A program made the position numbers and the translations under genes. From assembly GCA_934489895.1 (NCBI GenBank), contig CAKSST010000020.1, positions 1-33,604 on the forward strand: a stretch of 33,604 nucleotides of DNA. Direction: 5' to 3'. Below the pieces are notes generated by a model. The model was not told where the DNA came from, did not search any database, and was given only the letters and a program-made list of their open reading frames with translations. The stretch is from an uncultured Eubacteriales bacterium. GTDB taxonomy: Bacteria; Bacillota; Clostridia; Oscillospirales; Acutalibacteraceae. This document shows, piece after piece, positions 33,318 through 33,604 of the stretch; position 1 is the stretch's first letter; each line of letters opens with the position of its first letter.

Positions 33318-33364
33318 GAAAAGAAAAGACTTTTGCAATCACAAAATCATGATTGCAAAAGTCT
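33318..33364 (-). terminator. Riboswitch-controlled intrinsic terminator
   Basis: On the minus strand a perfect 14-bp stem (33351-33364 with 33327-33340, AGACTTTTGCAATC) is followed by a T-rich tract (GTCTTTTCTTTTC). Its 5' arm shares AGACTTTTGC with the closing stem of the riboswitch, so the two structures exclude each other. Confidence 0.8.
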
Positions 33365-33462
33365 CGTTTAAAAACCTTTGAGTTCGGGACCGGAACAATA
33401 CTGTTCGTGATGACGATCACCGAAAATGCCAAAATTTAATGGCACCAACTACTCCCTTTTGC
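33355..33462 (-). promoter_or_regulatory. yybP-ykoY family manganese riboswitch
   Basis: On the minus strand the element opens with GCAAAAGGGAGTAG (P1 arm 33456-33462 plus the conserved GGAGTAG) and closes with CGAGACTTTTGC (P1 arm 33355-33361 plus the conserved GAGAC). CGTCATCACG and a GC-rich segment lie between. These match the conserved parts of the yybP-ykoY class, which binds Mn2+. P1 formation would block the terminator arm, so Mn2+ should switch the gene on. It lies directly ahead of the ATPase. Confidence 0.82.
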
Positions 33463-33469
33463 ATGTATA

Positions 33470-33497
33470 ATTTTACCATTATTTTTCTTTTTGTCAA
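33470..33497 (-). promoter_or_regulatory. Promoter of the riboswitch and ATPase
   Basis: On the minus strand TTGACA (33492-33497), a 16-base spacer and an extended -10, TGGTAAAAT (TAAAAT at 33470-33475). The predicted start, about 33463, coincides with the first base of the riboswitch P1 stem. Confidence 0.75.
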
Positions 33498-33560
33498 TAA
33501 TATTATTATTAATATATTATTAATTATTAAAAAAAGGGGCTGTAAAAAACAGTCTAAAAA

Positions 33561-33600
33561 ATCCGAGATTCACCAAAAGTTGTGAGTCTCGGATGCTTTT
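33561..33600. terminator. Bidirectional terminator at the window edge
   Basis: ATCCGAGATTCAC (33561-33573) pairs with GTGAGTCTCGGAT (33582-33594) with one wobble pair. T-runs flank it on both strands. On the minus strand it would stop a gene lying beyond the window. Confidence 0.8.
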
Positions 33601-33604
33601 TTAC

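Noticed and set aside
33366..33462. Part of a 5S rRNA on the minus strand
   Set aside because: The CCCGAACTC segment recalls 5S rRNA, but the rest does not fit. The GGAGTAG and GAGAC motifs, the P1 stem, the terminator and the position before a P-type ATPase fit a yybP-ykoY riboswitch.
1..33604. CRISPR arrays, tRNAs, rRNAs, prophage genes
   Set aside because: No regularly spaced repeats, no cloverleaf-like sequence with T-loop motif, and no phage structural or integrase genes were found by reading both strands.

Overview
The window looks like chromosome from a low-G+C Gram-positive anaerobe, most likely an uncultured gut Clostridia (Oscillospirales/Ruminococcaceae-like). The reasons are AT-rich intergenic DNA, strong AGGAGG ribosome binding sites with several TTG/GTG starts, RNase Y, HPr kinase, WhiA, an LCP cell-wall enzyme, feoA-feoB, and SPxTG-type sortase signals. 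No rRNA, tRNA or CRISPR array was seen.

Layout. 1-6440 (+): a heterodimeric ABC exporter pair, a two-repeat lipoprotein, and a LytR-CpsA-Psr wall-polymer ligase under its own promoter. 6461-9845 (mainly -): an island visibly richer in G+C than its surroundings. It starts at the intact end of a broken IS3-family element. It holds a TetR-type regulator, a secreted wall-anchored protein whose mature part begins with a ubiquitin domain, a decayed choloylglycine-hydrolase-family gene fused to the IS fragment, and a 96-codon gene broken by an in-frame stop. 9850-12350 (-): feoA-feoB ferrous iron uptake. 12391-14458 (+): an orphan L-rhamnose isomerase and a small helical protein of unknown role. 14462-22760 (-): a tight cluster hprK, ROK kinase, murB, whiA, dnaE, pfkA, linking sugar sensing, sugar phosphorylation, glycolysis, wall precursor synthesis and replication. 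22698-23601: 0.9 kb without an intact gene; it holds the hprK promoter, the decayed tail of another sortase-anchored protein, a terminator, and a strong promoter with a long leader for ychF. 23602-33604: ychF, a small possible NTF2-fold protein, alanine racemase, RNase Y, secD-secF, and a P2-type cation ATPase behind a yybP-ykoY-like manganese riboswitch.

The best candidate for something new is the island. A promoter overlapped by an inverted repeat (probably TetR autoregulation) drives TetR, then the ubiquitin-fold surface protein, then what was a membrane-anchored C-N hydrolase. The ubiquitin domain matches eukaryotic ubiquitin closely (about 44 of about 71 aligned positions by hand), starts at the predicted signal-peptidase site, and lacks the C-terminal Gly-Gly, so it is more likely a displayed module or mimic than a conjugation tag. 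A related SPxTG tail is decaying at 22960-23078. The second clear regulatory find is the riboswitch, which points to manganese rather than only calcium for the P-type ATPase.
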